Below, in pieces: positions 7,925 through 16,342 of a stretch of DNA of 64,000 nt. The position numbers were made by a program, and so were the translations under genes. The DNA comes from Marinibacterium sp050389775 (lineage in GTDB: Bacteria; Pseudomonadota; Alphaproteobacteria; Rhodobacterales; Rhodobacteraceae): the NCBI RefSeq assembly GCF_050389775.1, contig NZ_CP177152.1, positions 1 to 64,000 of the forward strand, given 5' to 3'. The notes under the pieces were generated by a model, which saw only the letters and a program-made list of their open reading frames with translations, ran no database searches and was not told the origin of the DNA. Position 1 is the first letter of the stretch; every line of letters starts with the position of its first letter.

Positions 7925-10296
7925 GAGAGCCTCCAGAAATCAGGTCTGTCGCGGTAGTCGGGGCCGACGAGGGCCTCGCCCTTCTCCATGCCGCCTAGGA
8001 TGGTGAGGAGGGGACCGAGGGCGGAGAGGTCGGCATCGACCACCACGGAGCCGCTGTCGTCGCGGATGAGGGCGAGACGGCTGTCGCTGCCGGTGTTCAG
8101 GAGCACGTCGAGTTCCTTCTCGAAGAGGTTCAGCATCGCGTAGTCCGAGGCATGGGCCCGGATGTTGGGGAGCAGGATCTGCGTCGGCACCGCCTCGACG
8201 ATGGTCTTGCCGGTCCGCGTGCGCTCTAACTGGCTCGCATATTGCGTCATCATCACCGCGACCGTGTTCTGTTTCCGGGCGGTCACCAGCCAGTTCGAGA
8301 GCCGTTCGGCAAAGTACGGGTTGTCGAGCGCCTTCCATGCCTCGTCGATCACGATGATGGTGGGGCGACGGTCCTCGATCTCCCGCTCGATCCGGCGGAA
8401 GAGATAGGAGAGAACCGCCATGCGTTCCTTCTCGCTCTCGCTGTCGAGAATGCCGGTCAGGTCAAACCCCACGACATCGCCATCGAGGGAGAAAGTGTCT
8501 TCAAGGCTTTGGCCGAAAATCCAGCCGTATCGCGCATCCTCGGTCCATTCGAGGAGCCGCTGATGCAGATCGCCATTGTCATCGGTCGAGACAAAGAGCG
8601 AAGCGAAATCCTTCCAGTTCCGCAAGGCGGGATTTGTGGCGGAGGCATTCTGGCGGACCACCTCCTGAATGCGGTTGGTCTGGGCCGGGGTGAGTGGCTT
8701 GTCCGAGCGGTAGAGAAGCGACGCGAGCCAATCTGAGAGCCAGGCCGTGCCGCGCTCATCGATCTCGGTCCAGAGCGGGTTGAGGCCTGTCGCCTGTCCC
8801 GCCTTGATCGAAGAATAACGCCCGCCATTGGCGCGGACGGCCATCTCCATGCCGAGCCGGTAGTCGAAGACGAAGACGCGGGCGCCGACGCGCCGGGCTT
8901 GCGTCATGAGGAAGGCCGAGAGGACGGATTTACCCGAGCCGGGGCGGCCTAGAATGAGGGTGTGGCCGCTGGTGGGCTCCTTCTCGGGGCTGCCCTGCTC
9001 GTGGTAGGAGAACCGGTAGGCGCTCTGCTCCGGGGTCGGAAAGAGTGTGATCTCCTGGCCCCAGGGAAGCTGGTGTTTTTCCTTTCCCAGCTGCGTGCGA
9101 TGAAGTGCTGCGAAATCCGCGAAATTGCGATTGGTGACCGCACTGGCGCGGACCCGCTTCGGCTGGTTGCCCGGATGCTGGCTGAAATAATGCGATTTCG
9201 CGGCCATCCGCTCGCCGATCATCTTCACGCCCTCGGCGGCCGCGGCGTTCGCGATCTCGGCTCCGAGGGACTGCAACTCGTCAAGACTGTCACTGAAGAC
9301 CGTCACGACCATGTGGTGTTCGCCGAAGCTTTGGCGTTTGGCCTCAAGATCATCATGCGCGATGTCGAGTGCCTCTAGGAGCGAGAGGGCGGCGTCTTGC
9401 GAGGCTTGCATCTGGCGCTTCTGGCGTTTGATCCGGCCCGCCATCAGGTTCGAATTGATCGGCGTGAAGGAGTGGGTGACGATCATGTCGACCGGCAGGT
9501 TCAGCATGTCGAACATGGTGCAAGTGGTGCCCTCGGCGTATTCACCGATGGTGAAGCTCTTGCCGAAGCGGTGGCCGACCACCCCGTCTGAGAGCTCGAA
9601 GTGATCCTCCAGAAACGTCACGCGCGTGTTGGCCACGTTGTAGGCAAGGAACCCGTAGCGATTTGCGGGGTAGAGCGGCAGTTCGCGGCCGGTGTTGAGC
9701 GCGCCAAGGAACCCGACCAACTCGCCAGAGGCCGCCGACAGGATGCGGGGCTTGAGTTCGGCCAGGCCGGAGGTGAAGACCCCGACCGCCTCTTTGAGCC
9801 GCCGGACCCGTTTGGCCGTTTCTTCCTTGAACCGCTCCGGCGCGGAACGGTTCACGAAACCAAGAAAGCTCTTGGGCGGCGGGCGGTGGATGATGGTGAG
9901 TGTGAGGGTCTTGTCCCGGAGACCTGCCGAGGCGAGCTTTGCGCGCCAGGCCTCATCCACGGCGTGAGCGAAGCCGTCCCCCTTGACCGGGAGCAGGTCT
10001 GGCGTGATCGACTTCGAGACCTTGTGCACGTAGTAGCTGAACTCGGGGCCCAGCTGCGCGATGATCCGGGCAAAGAGCGCCGTCACCTTGTCTAGGTAAG
10101 CGTCGTCCGTGGTGTAGCTGTTCACCCCGCTCAGGCGGATGCATTGGAAGAGTTCGTTGACCCGGGTGCGGACTGTCTGATCATCGACGAGGCTCACATA
10201 GGGCAGCATATGCGCGAGGCGCTTCTCGCGGGCATACCAGTCGGGCATAAGGGTGCGTTCATCGACGGTCTCGTGCAGGGCTTCACTAGGGCGCAT
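7921..10296 (-). CDS. virB4: T4SS ATPase VirB4
   Basis: The 791-residue protein has a VirB4/CagE N-terminal domain and a C-terminal ATPase domain. This contains Walker A (GRPGSGKS, about residue 448) and Walker B (IIVIDEAWKAL, about 645), followed by the TQYASQLE region typical of the family. VirB4 energises pilus biogenesis and substrate transfer and is the most conserved T4SS protein. The gene overlaps virB3 by 11 bases and the lipoprotein gene by 4. Confidence 0.96.
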   Translation of the reverse strand: MRPSEALHETVDERTLMPDWYAREKRLAHMLPYVSLVDDQTVRTRVNELFQCIRLSGVNSYTTDDAYLDKVTALFARIIAQLGPEFSYYVHKVSKSITPDLLPVKGDGFAHAVDEAWRAKLASAGLRDKTLTLTIIHRPPPKSFLGFVNRSAPERFKEETAKRVRRLKEAVGVFTSGLAELKPRILSAASGELVGFLGALNTGRELPLYPANRYGFLAYNVANTRVTFLEDHFELSDGVVGHRFGKSFTIGEYAEGTTCTMFDMLNLPVDMIVTHSFTPINSNLMAGRIKRQKRQMQASQDAALSLLEALDIAHDDLEAKRQSFGEHHMVVTVFSDSLDELQSLGAEIANAAAAEGVKMIGERMAAKSHYFSQHPGNQPKRVRASAVTNRNFADFAALHRTQLGKEKHQLPWGQEITLFPTPEQSAYRFSYHEQGSPEKEPTSGHTLILGRPGSGKSVLSAFLMTQARRVGARVFVFDYRLGMEMAVRANGGRYSSIKAGQATGLNPLWTEIDERGTAWLSDWLASLLYRSDKPLTPAQTNRIQEVVRQNASATNPALRNWKDFASLFVSTDDNGDLHQRLLEWTEDARYGWIFGQSLEDTFSLDGDVVGFDLTGILDSESEKERMAVLSYLFRRIEREIEDRRPTIIVIDEAWKALDNPYFAERLSNWLVTARKQNTVAVMMTQYASQLERTRTGKTIVEAVPTQILLPNIRAHASDYAMLNLFEKELDVLLNTGSDSRLALIRDDSGSVVVDADLSALGPLLTILGGMEKGEALVGPDYRDRPDFWRLS

Positions 10297-10564
10297 AGCT
10301 GTCGCCCCCGTGGATGGACCGGTTCCGTGTCGGCGGGGTTTCCTGAAGCGATGTCATCATCACGTCGATGAACCGCGGATCCCAGTCGGCCGCCTTCCAG
10401 AGAACCGGATAGAGCACCGCCGCGATGCCAAGGACAACCAGGTGCTGCACCCAGACGAAGAGCAGCACCGACCCGAAAAGCCAGACCATGGCATACATGA
10501 TCGGCAGGCCAAGGAGCTTGGGCGGGCGCACAAGGCCCAGAAAGAGCGGCGATCGTTCGGCCAC
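10286..10564 (-). CDS. virB3: T4SS protein VirB3
   Basis: The 92-residue membrane protein has two hydrophobic segments (about 18-50) after an N-terminal LFLGLVRPPKLLG stretch. This is the usual VirB3 pattern (PxxLGLxRPPxxxGVP). VirB3 is a short inner-membrane partner of VirB4 and the two genes overlap here, consistent with known VirB3-VirB4 coupling and fusions. Confidence 0.9.
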   Translation of the reverse strand: MAERSPLFLGLVRPPKLLGLPIMYAMVWLFGSVLLFVWVQHLVVLGIAAVLYPVLWKAADWDPRFIDVMMTSLQETPPTRNRSIHGGDSYAP

Positions 10565-10576
10565 GTTCGCCCCCTC

Positions 10577-10867
10577 TCACGACCCGAAGACGGCGGCAAC
10601 GATGGTCGGCGCGGCGGCAACCCCGGCGATGCCGACGAGCACCCAGAGGGCCTGGCGCAGATCGATGATGTTGAAGAACCAGCTGAGGAACACGCCGAGG
10701 ACCGCGAGGGTCGCGATGACGACGCCAAGCGGGCCGGTCAGCGCGTCCACGATCCCCTGAAGCAAGCTTTGGATCGGGGAGAGGTCGATGCTTTGGGCCA
10801 GGGCCGGTTCGGCGAGAAGCACGAACAGGGTAACGCAGGCTAACAAATAATGAGAAAACGGCTTCAT
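10577..10867 (-). CDS. virB2: T4SS major pilin VirB2
   Basis: The 96-residue protein has a long signal peptide (cleavage after EPALA), leaving a mature peptide of about 71 residues with two hydrophobic segments. These are VVIATLAVLGVFLSWFF and LWVLVGIAGVAAAPTIVAAV, joined by the short polar loop NIIDLRQ. This is the TrbC/VirB2 pilin fold. It starts inside the stop of the upstream transglycosylase gene (ATGA) and ends 12 bases before virB3. Confidence 0.93.
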   Translation of the reverse strand: MKPFSHYLLACVTLFVLLAEPALAQSIDLSPIQSLLQGIVDALTGPLGVVIATLAVLGVFLSWFFNIIDLRQALWVLVGIAGVAAAPTIVAAVFGS

Positions 10868-11619
10868 TGGGTCGCTCCTTCCAGCCGGTTGAAGACGGCC
10901 AGCACCCGCTGGACGTGGTTTTGGGTTTCTCGGTAGGGGGGAATGCCGGAATACTTGCGCACCGCATCAGGCCCGGCATTGTAGGCAGCGAGCGCAAGAC
11001 GGACGTCGCCGAATTCGGCCAGCATCAGAGCAAGGTAACGGGCCGAGCCGTCGAGGTTCTGCTGCCAATTGTGAGGGTCAACGCCGAGCGCGCGGGCGGT
11101 GTCAGGCATGAGCTGTCCGAGACCGATTGCGCCAGCTTGGGAAACCGCTCCTGGATCGTAGGCGCTCTCGATCTCGATATTGGCATGATAGAGGTTCAGC
11201 CAGTCAGTGACGGTGATATCGGCGGCCCTGAGACCTGGATGACCGGCGTAGCGCAGCCCGGTTTCCTCGATGGCGTCAAGGATGTCGGGGCGTGGAACGG
11301 GCGCACGGGGCGCTACAGCGGCAATCCGGAATTCTTCGCCTTCTTCTGCGCTGCCGTGCTCATCGAATATATGCAACCCCTCAGCGGCAGAGCCTTGGCC
11401 AACCCCGTCATTGTAGTTCCGGGCAAAGCTGGTCTGGGCGCGGGACGGTGAGAGCGAGCCGTCCCGCTCCATGACCAGCACTATCTCGGCGGTTGCTGGA
11501 GGGCTGGAGACGAATAGGAGAAGGGCGCTAAGACCGGCTGGCAGCCATCTCTTCGCTGGAAAGCTTGTGAACCGTCCGCTTGCCTTCCTCGAGTGGGATG
11601 TCCGCGTGTGAGAAGCCAA
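10864..11619 (-). CDS. virB1: T4SS lytic transglycosylase VirB1-like
   Basis: This has a signal sequence (KRWLPAGLSALLLFVSSPP then ATA) and an SLT domain at the C-terminus: catalytic Glu in IEIESAYDP, then GAIGLGQLMPDTA and LAAYNAGPDAV. It opens the cell wall for the secretion channel. The frame is open far upstream to 11859, but that part is antisense-like and overlaps the next gene. No ATG or GTG lies just before the signal peptide. A TTG at 11619, inside the upstream gene, is the nearest plausible start, so the N-terminus is uncertain by tens of codons. This is a second transglycosylase in the same locus. Confidence 0.85.
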   Translation of the reverse strand: MASHTRTSHSRKASGRFTSFPAKRWLPAGLSALLLFVSSPPATAEIVLVMERDGSLSPSRAQTSFARNYNDGVGQGSAAEGLHIFDEHGSAEEGEEFRIAAVAPRAPVPRPDILDAIEETGLRYAGHPGLRAADITVTDWLNLYHANIEIESAYDPGAVSQAGAIGLGQLMPDTARALGVDPHNWQQNLDGSARYLALMLAEFGDVRLALAAYNAGPDAVRKYSGIPPYRETQNHVQRVLAVFNRLEGATQ

Positions 11620-11896
11620 TTGCTCTGAGGAGCGAAACAACACCGGTGATGGTCTTGATCTCGCGGATCTTAATCTCGTTGCGTGATGTCCGGGTTCTTG
11701 CGGTGACAAGAAGCTTCTCAACACCTGCGTCGCTGACCACGCGCAGGATCCAGACCCCATGCCAGCTGGGGCCTTTCTTGAAAGCGCTCTCCTTGCAGAC
11801 GACTTCCACGCGATGGCCGCTTTCGACGAGATCGCGGAAGCCGGATTCGGTAACCACATTCGGTGCTTCTTGTTCTAGGTCCATCGCCCGGATCAC
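11528..11896 (-). CDS. Conserved small plasmid protein, paralogue of 47946-48281
   Basis: The 122-residue protein has no signal peptide or membrane segment. The first third (PNVVTESGFRDLVESGHRVEVVC) and a later LLVTARTR...REIKTITGVVSLL stretch match the protein at 47946-48281 nearly along the whole length. The pattern looks like a compact mixed alpha/beta domain. It is the first gene of the T4SS operon and overlaps the transglycosylase, so it may be a regulator or accessory factor of conjugation. No named family is recognised. Confidence 0.72.
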   Translation of the reverse strand: MIRAMDLEQEAPNVVTESGFRDLVESGHRVEVVCKESAFKKGPSWHGVWILRVVSDAGVEKLLVTARTRTSRNEIKIREIKTITGVVSLLRAIGFSHADIPLEEGKRTVHKLSSEEMAASRS

Positions 11897-11997
11897 GCTT
11901 TCTTCTCAAAGGCGCAGGTCCGGACTTCTTGCTTGAAGCCCGAACATACGATGCTATAGTTAGTGCTGCAAGAGTATATTTCGCATCAAACAGCTGT

Positions 11998-12348
11998 ATG
12001 TCAGTCCCACAAACTTTACCTGTGCGGCCTCGCCTCGATCAAGTTTTGTGGGGTTTCCGCGCGTTCAGGTTGATCCGTGCGCGCGGCGCTCTGGCTATAC
12101 TTTTGCTCGCTCCCCTTGCTGGAACCGCATCTGCGGAATCCTGTTATCCGCCGCCTCGACCCTTCGTGCCGAGTGACCCGCAGGCGGCCAGGGAGTACGC
12201 GGACATCATCCGAAGCGATTTCGATCTCTACATTCGGGACATCCAGAGCTACTTCCGGTGTCTCGACGAAGAGAGGTCGCGGGCCTTCGAGGAAGCGCGT
12301 GAGGTCAGCCAGGACTATGGCCGATTCCTGCAAATCGTTGATGAGTGA
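11998..12348 (+). CDS. Secreted small protein next to the T4SS locus
   Basis: The 116-residue product from the ATG at 11998 has an unusually long N-region (about 30 residues, Arg-rich) before a hydrophobic core and cleavage site GTASAESC. The mature part is highly charged and helical, with two cysteines. It is divergent from the T4SS operon. The longer frame from 11863 would begin antisense inside the neighbouring gene and was not used. Function unknown; the proximity suggests an exported accessory of the conjugation locus. Confidence 0.6.
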   Translation: MSVPQTLPVRPRLDQVLWGFRAFRLIRARGALAILLLAPLAGTASAESCYPPPRPFVPSDPQAAREYADIIRSDFDLYIRDIQSYFRCLDEERSRAFEEAREVSQDYGRFLQIVDE

Positions 12349-12456
12349 TGCAGGTGCAGAGCGCTTGGATTTTCGCTTCCCTTTCTGTTGATTGGTGCAG
12401 TGTATGCTCTGCCAACTGTTAGCCAAACCCATGGAAAACCTCGAATATCCACTTTT

Positions 12457-12479
12457 TAGATAATCTATAAATTAGATTA
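12457..12479. promoter_or_regulatory. Overlapping palindromes upstream of the XRE gene
   Basis: TAATCTA-TAAAT-TAGATTA (12461-12479, perfect 7-base arms) overlaps TAGAT-A-ATCTA (12457-12467). Three TAGAT/ATCTA half-sites thus lie 27-49 bases before the GTG start of the HTH gene. This is a good candidate for an autoregulatory operator. Confidence 0.55.
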
Positions 12480-12505
12480 GCCCGGTCACAAGAGGTTTGT
12501 GACAC

Positions 12506-12763
12506 GTGGCAAAAACAATCAGGAGTTCGGGACATGAAGCACTCTGCGATGCACTGATCGCGGAGAGAAAGGCGGCTGGCCTGACGCAAGAGCAATTGGC
12601 TGACAGGCTGCATCAACACCAGTCATTCGTCGCAAGAGTGGAAAGTGGCGAACGCAGGATCGACGTCGTGGAACTGATCGTATTGGCCCGCGCCATCGGT
12701 GTTGATCCCGCTAAGCTTTTATCCGCGACAGACGCGGCGACGGACAAAGACCACCGAATCTAA
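12506..12763 (+). CDS. XRE-family HTH transcriptional regulator
   Basis: The 85-residue protein consists almost entirely of a Cro/C1-type helix-turn-helix (about residues 15-70: ERKAAGLTQEQLADRL, then QSFVARVESGERRIDVVEL). It is a DNA-binding repressor-type protein without a sensor domain. The start is GTG at 12506. Tandem palindromes just upstream suggest that it controls itself and perhaps the adjacent conjugation genes. Confidence 0.9.
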   Translation: MAKTIRSSGHEALCDALIAERKAAGLTQEQLADRLHQHQSFVARVESGERRIDVVELIVLARAIGVDPAKLLSATDAATDKDHRI

Positions 12764-13005
12764 AGACAAGGCAGCGTAGACTCTGCGGCCATTACTATGT
12801 TTGCGTCGCGTGCCGCGCTTGGCACGAGACGCGCAAGTGATTCGCTGTTTGGGATATGGTTCCCGCGCACTTGTTGACTACGTCACTATAGTTTCGGAAA
12901 CGCAGTGGTGCTAAACTAGGGGTGCTGATCAGCTTGCATCTGACTATCTGAGAGGGTAGGGGCGTCGGCCCCGGATATTGGTCAATAATCCAGGTATCCG
13001 AGCTC

Positions 13006-13755
13006 TCAGTAGTTCACCTGCTCGAAACCATAGTTACCCTCGTAGTCCCGCCAATCAACGAAGACCGATCGATGGTAAATGCTGGGGCAGTTGTCACCCC
13101 AGCGTTCGAGCCCGACATGCGCATCGGGTAGAGCCGCAGTCGAAGATCTTGCCCAAGAAAAGTCGCCCTGGGTTCCATAGGTCCCTTGTACAATATTCGC
13201 GGAACGCTCGCAGTCCCCTTCGGAGCCGGATTCGCCCTGTCGCGCGTATCTGACATCAAAGACACGGATCGATCGCACGAAGTTGAACTCAGGTCCACTG
13301 ATGTCGATATCGGCGCGATCCTGGACTAGGCGCAATGCGAACCCTTTGGGTAGCTTCTCGACGGAGGGCTCTATCAGGTGCAGCACGGCAGGAACGAAGC
13401 GAGTGCTGTCTTGTGGCTCAGCTATGGGAATGCTCTGGGGCAGGAGCGGTGTGCCGCCGATCAAAGCGTCATAGATCCGCGGTTCGGAATTCCTTCCGCT
13501 ATCGGGATAATAGGATGCACCCATGGGACAACGCCAGATCTGCAACGGCGGTTCGACGGGCCAGGGCGTAATCCGTCGGATGAATTCTGCGCGAGCTCGT
13601 GCGCATGGAGCCGAGGCGGGCCAACCATCTGACAGGCAGAGAAGGATGGCGCAATCGATAGGGAAGGTTTGTGCGAATGATTTCTGCGCGGTGCCGGCCA
13701 AAGAGCCCATCGCGAGGATTGCAGCGAGAGCGATATTGGTGAGTTTGACAGGCAT
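13006..13755 (-). CDS. Secreted protein of unknown function (plasmid-associated)
   Basis: The 249-residue protein has a signal peptide (cleavage near KSFAQ) and an N-terminal mature region rich in Cys, Pro and Trp (FPIDCAILLCLSDGWPAS, RRITPWPVEPPLQIWRCP). The C-terminal part has more cysteines and aromatic residues. I recall similar proteins near T4SS genes of roseobacter plasmids but know no function. It stands alone on the minus strand between two gaps. Confidence 0.65.
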   Translation of the reverse strand: MPVKLTNIALAAILAMGSLAGTAQKSFAQTFPIDCAILLCLSDGWPASAPCARARAEFIRRITPWPVEPPLQIWRCPMGASYYPDSGRNSEPRIYDALIGGTPLLPQSIPIAEPQDSTRFVPAVLHLIEPSVEKLPKGFALRLVQDRADIDISGPEFNFVRSIRVFDVRYARQGESGSEGDCERSANIVQGTYGTQGDFSWARSSTAALPDAHVGLERWGDNCPSIYHRSVFVDWRDYEGNYGFEQVNY

Positions 13756-13860
13756 GGGCTTGGTTCCGAGAGACCACAGGATTCCCGCAATGATGCTCCG
13801 AAACTATATGTATGTCACGTAAAATATACACATGGGGAAAGCGAGACTTGGCCCTAGGAC

Positions 13861-14109
13861 TCATGTATGACCATTCTTCTTTTGGGATAGCCTCTCGAGT
13901 AGTTCGGTTATCCTGTCCGTGCACACGGCCCTGGCAGCCTCCAGCGTTTCCGAATCCAACGGCGGGTCAATCTCAACAGCAGCCCGATCATCACCTAGCC
14001 AAAGAACCGACAACTCCGAGTTCTCCCAACGCACCGCCCAACCGATCGTTGTTCCCAATGCGTTGGATAGCCTTGCGATCGAAGTTCCATCTTTACCAAG
14101 TTCCGTCAC
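13861..14109 (-). CDS. Small hypothetical protein
   Basis: The 82-residue frame encodes a soluble, acidic protein (SELSVLWLGDDRAAVEIDPP, then a helical C-terminus). There is no recognised domain. Composition is plausible for a real gene, but neither start nor function is supported by a neighbour or a paralogue. Confidence 0.4.
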   Translation of the reverse strand: MTELGKDGTSIARLSNALGTTIGWAVRWENSELSVLWLGDDRAAVEIDPPLDSETLEAARAVCTDRITELLERLSQKKNGHT

Positions 14110-14133
14110 TCGTCCTGTACTCCATACCCGCCG

Positions 14134-14280
14134 TGGGGACCTAATGCGATCGCTTCGGCGGTAGTCTTGTGGTTGGGCGATAAACGCCGCCAGTTAGATC
14201 CTTCGAAGAGGCGGCACCAGGTTGACCGGTGCCGCCAGTTATTCGCCACCGGGAAGAGGAATGGGGCAAATTACGATTAT
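14134..14280. repeat. Left copy of a repeat shared with 43691
   Basis: From TGGGGAC at 14134 to about 14240 the sequence is nearly identical to 43691-43798, with single-base differences and one indel. Similarity fades over the next 40 bases. It contains the stem-loop GGCGGCACC-(9)-GGTGCCGCC at 14210-14236. The repeat copies face the same way. Confidence 0.85.
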
Positions 14281-14555
14281 ATTTCCGTGGCTTAGGAAAA
14301 ATCGCATAAGTCGTTTTATGTTAAAAATTGAACTATCCTTGCTTGGAGATACACCTGTTCGACATCTGTATTATCGTTTAATGCAGCGGCAGGAGTTCGC
14401 AAGGTCGTGCCCCTAGAATTGGTACGTAGGCGCGGAGGTCTTAGAAAACCATGGCTTGAACGGTCCACTCCGCCAGAAATAGCGACAATGGGGTATCTCG
14501 CTGTACGGACGATCGAATAGTCCAAATAAATCCCTGCTTTTTTTCTCTCAATTGA
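14281..14555. other. AT-rich gap without a gene
   Basis: No coding frame of substance. The stretch is notably A/T-rich compared with its surroundings (around 14290-14400), which fits a junction or a promoterless remnant. Confidence 0.4.
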
Positions 14556-14936
14556 CTATGTGTATTCTGATATTTCGACCAGGTTCTGATCTGGATCTCG
14601 CAGATACACGGACTTGATGGGTCCGGTTGCGCCTGTGCGCGGAACGATACCTTCTTCAATCACGACGCCACAATTTTCGAGATGTGCGACTACTTCCGCG
14701 ATCGGGACAGCCGAAATAAGGCAAAAGTCGCCGCTGCCAGGTGTCGGGGTCAGGGATTTGGGCTCAAATTCGTTACCATGTTGGTGAAGGTTGATCTTCT
14801 GCGCCCCAAACGAAAGCGCCTTCCGTCCTTCCGCAAACTCCGTCACTTCCATTCCCAGAACTTTTGAATAGAAGTCACAGGTCGCATCGATCGAGGCGAC
14901 TGTCAGGACGAAATGATCCACGCGATCAATTTGCAT
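14556..14936 (-). CDS. VOC-family (glyoxalase/dioxygenase fold) protein
   Basis: The 126-residue protein is a single vicinal-oxygen-chelate unit: DHFVLTVASI start, KINLHQHG middle, and the end motif VYLRDPDQNLVEISEY with the metal-binding Glu. It is the near twin of the protein at 30957-31358 (FGAQKINLHQ, VIEEGIVPRTGATGPI). VOC proteins are metal-dependent isomerases, lyases or dioxygenases and the substrate cannot be told. It lies downstream of the LysR gene on the same strand. Confidence 0.85.
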   Translation of the reverse strand: MQIDRVDHFVLTVASIDATCDFYSKVLGMEVTEFAEGRKALSFGAQKINLHQHGNEFEPKSLTPTPGSGDFCLISAVPIAEVVAHLENCGVVIEEGIVPRTGATGPIKSVYLRDPDQNLVEISEYT

Positions 14937-15036
14937 TGCTTGGTCTCCATACTTTTGCAGACAAATTAGGTGTCTGCCCTCGTCCTAATCCATTGATCAA
15001 TGACGACAGACCCCCTCTCAATCCCAGATGCCGGGA

Positions 15037-15942
15037 CTAAGAGGCCTCGGGGAACTCACTGGTCAGATGGGCCATGAGAGATCTAATGGGCCGCGACAGT
15101 GCTTCAGCATCACGCACGGCCACCTTCAATGTGCGTTCAGCCCAGCTATCCGCCACAGGGGCCATCCGCAGGTTAGAGGCCGTCAGGTACGGCTCCACGG
15201 CTCCAAGCGGCAATATCGCGATGCCTAGACCCGCTTCTACCATGCGCCGCACTCCATCGAAGCTGAGGACTTCAACCCGTGTTCTCAGCTCCAACTCCTG
15301 CTCTGCGGCGCGCTTCTCGATGAAGGCCTGCAGCGAGCTTCCCTTCTGAAGGCCGACAAGATCATGTTTTGAGAACTCGTTGAACGAAACTGGCCCATCT
15401 GTCCCAAGCGGATGACCTTTCGGCGTCAGGACAACAAGTGTATCCTTGCGATAGGTGAACACGTCGAGATCCGGGTTTGGGATCATGCCGGAGAAAATGC
15501 CGACATCTGCAATACCATCGCGGACGGCCATCACAATTTCATCTGACGTTTGCTCGGTGAGATCGATCCGCATATCGGGATGATCCGCTACAAACAATGC
15601 CAAATCCTCGGGCAAAAACTGTGTAATCGCAGACGTATTGGCCGCGATCCGCACAGTTCCACGCAAGCCTTGCGCAAAGTCGCTCATATGATCGTCGATA
15701 CGATCTAACAGACGCTGCAGGTCTTTGGCATGGCGAAGCATTTCTTCGCCCGCTGGTGTCAGGGACACACCTTTTTGCTGTCTGTAAAAAAGAGCCGTGC
15801 CAACCTGGGCTTCAAAGTCGGATATCCGCTTGCTGATGGCTGAAGCGGCGATGTTCTCAGCTGCAGCAGCTTGCGCAATGCTCTTCGAGGTGGCGACGGC
15901 CAAGAAGAGTTCCAGGGTTACAAGGTCAAATCTTTTCCGCAT
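15037..15942 (-). CDS. LysR-type transcriptional regulator
   Basis: About 301 residues: an N-terminal winged HTH (residues about 3-62, FLAVATSKSIAQAAAAENIA and SAISKRISDFEAQVG) and a periplasmic-binding-protein-like effector domain (about 90-295). The ATG at 15942 was chosen over a GTG at 15957. Either start overlaps the end of the VOC gene, so the regulator is coupled to the catabolic transport operon. It probably senses a pathway intermediate and controls the TRAP and dehydratase genes. Confidence 0.9.
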   Translation of the reverse strand: MRKRFDLVTLELFLAVATSKSIAQAAAAENIAASAISKRISDFEAQVGTALFYRQQKGVSLTPAGEEMLRHAKDLQRLLDRIDDHMSDFAQGLRGTVRIAANTSAITQFLPEDLALFVADHPDMRIDLTEQTSDEIVMAVRDGIADVGIFSGMIPNPDLDVFTYRKDTLVVLTPKGHPLGTDGPVSFNEFSKHDLVGLQKGSSLQAFIEKRAAEQELELRTRVEVLSFDGVRRMVEAGLGIAILPLGAVEPYLTASNLRMAPVADSWAERTLKVAVRDAEALSRPIRSLMAHLTSEFPEAS

Positions 15943-16342
15943 GGCTCGGGTACTCACTTATCTCAATGAGATTGCCGTCCGGATCGTACAAATACAGCGA
16001 AAGGATTGTGCCTTGAGCGCCGACGCGCTCCACCGGTCCTTCTTCTATGCGGAGACCTATCTCTTTTAAGCAGAATTCTACATCAGAAAGGCCTTGCTCG
16101 ACCAGCAAACAAATATTTGCAGACCAAGACCTTCCAGCATTTTTGGGCGGCCCATAGTGCCGGTTGTTGGGCTGAAGGTTGAGCTTGCAGCGCCCGAACG
16201 TCGCTTCGACACGGCCATCATCCAACCGGTTGATCGCCATGCAAAGCCCGCCGCCATAAAAGGCGACGGACTTTTCGATGTCGGCGCAAGTGATCACTGC
16301 GTGATCCAGTGCTGCCCACGCGATACGATGTGGCTTCCCCAT
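15926..16342 (-). CDS. VOC-family protein of the TRAP operon
   Basis: A 138-residue glyoxalase-fold protein (LDHAVITCADIEKSVAFYGG..., KLNLQP, LYLYDPDGNLIEISEY). It is only distantly similar to the two other VOC proteins in the window. Its ATG overlaps the dctM stop (TGATG), so it belongs to the transporter operon and is likely an enzyme acting on an intermediate of the imported substrate. Confidence 0.85.
   Translation of the reverse strand: MGKPHRIAWAALDHAVITCADIEKSVAFYGGGLCMAINRLDDGRVEATFGRCKLNLQPNNRHYGPPKNAGRSWSANICLLVEQGLSDVEFCLKEIGLRIEEGPVERVGAQGTILSLYLYDPDGNLIEISEYPSHAEKI

Noticed and set aside
11620..11859. Upstream 80 codons of the VirB1-like frame
   Set aside because: They overlap the first T4SS-operon gene in another frame and read as low-information sequence before the signal peptide.
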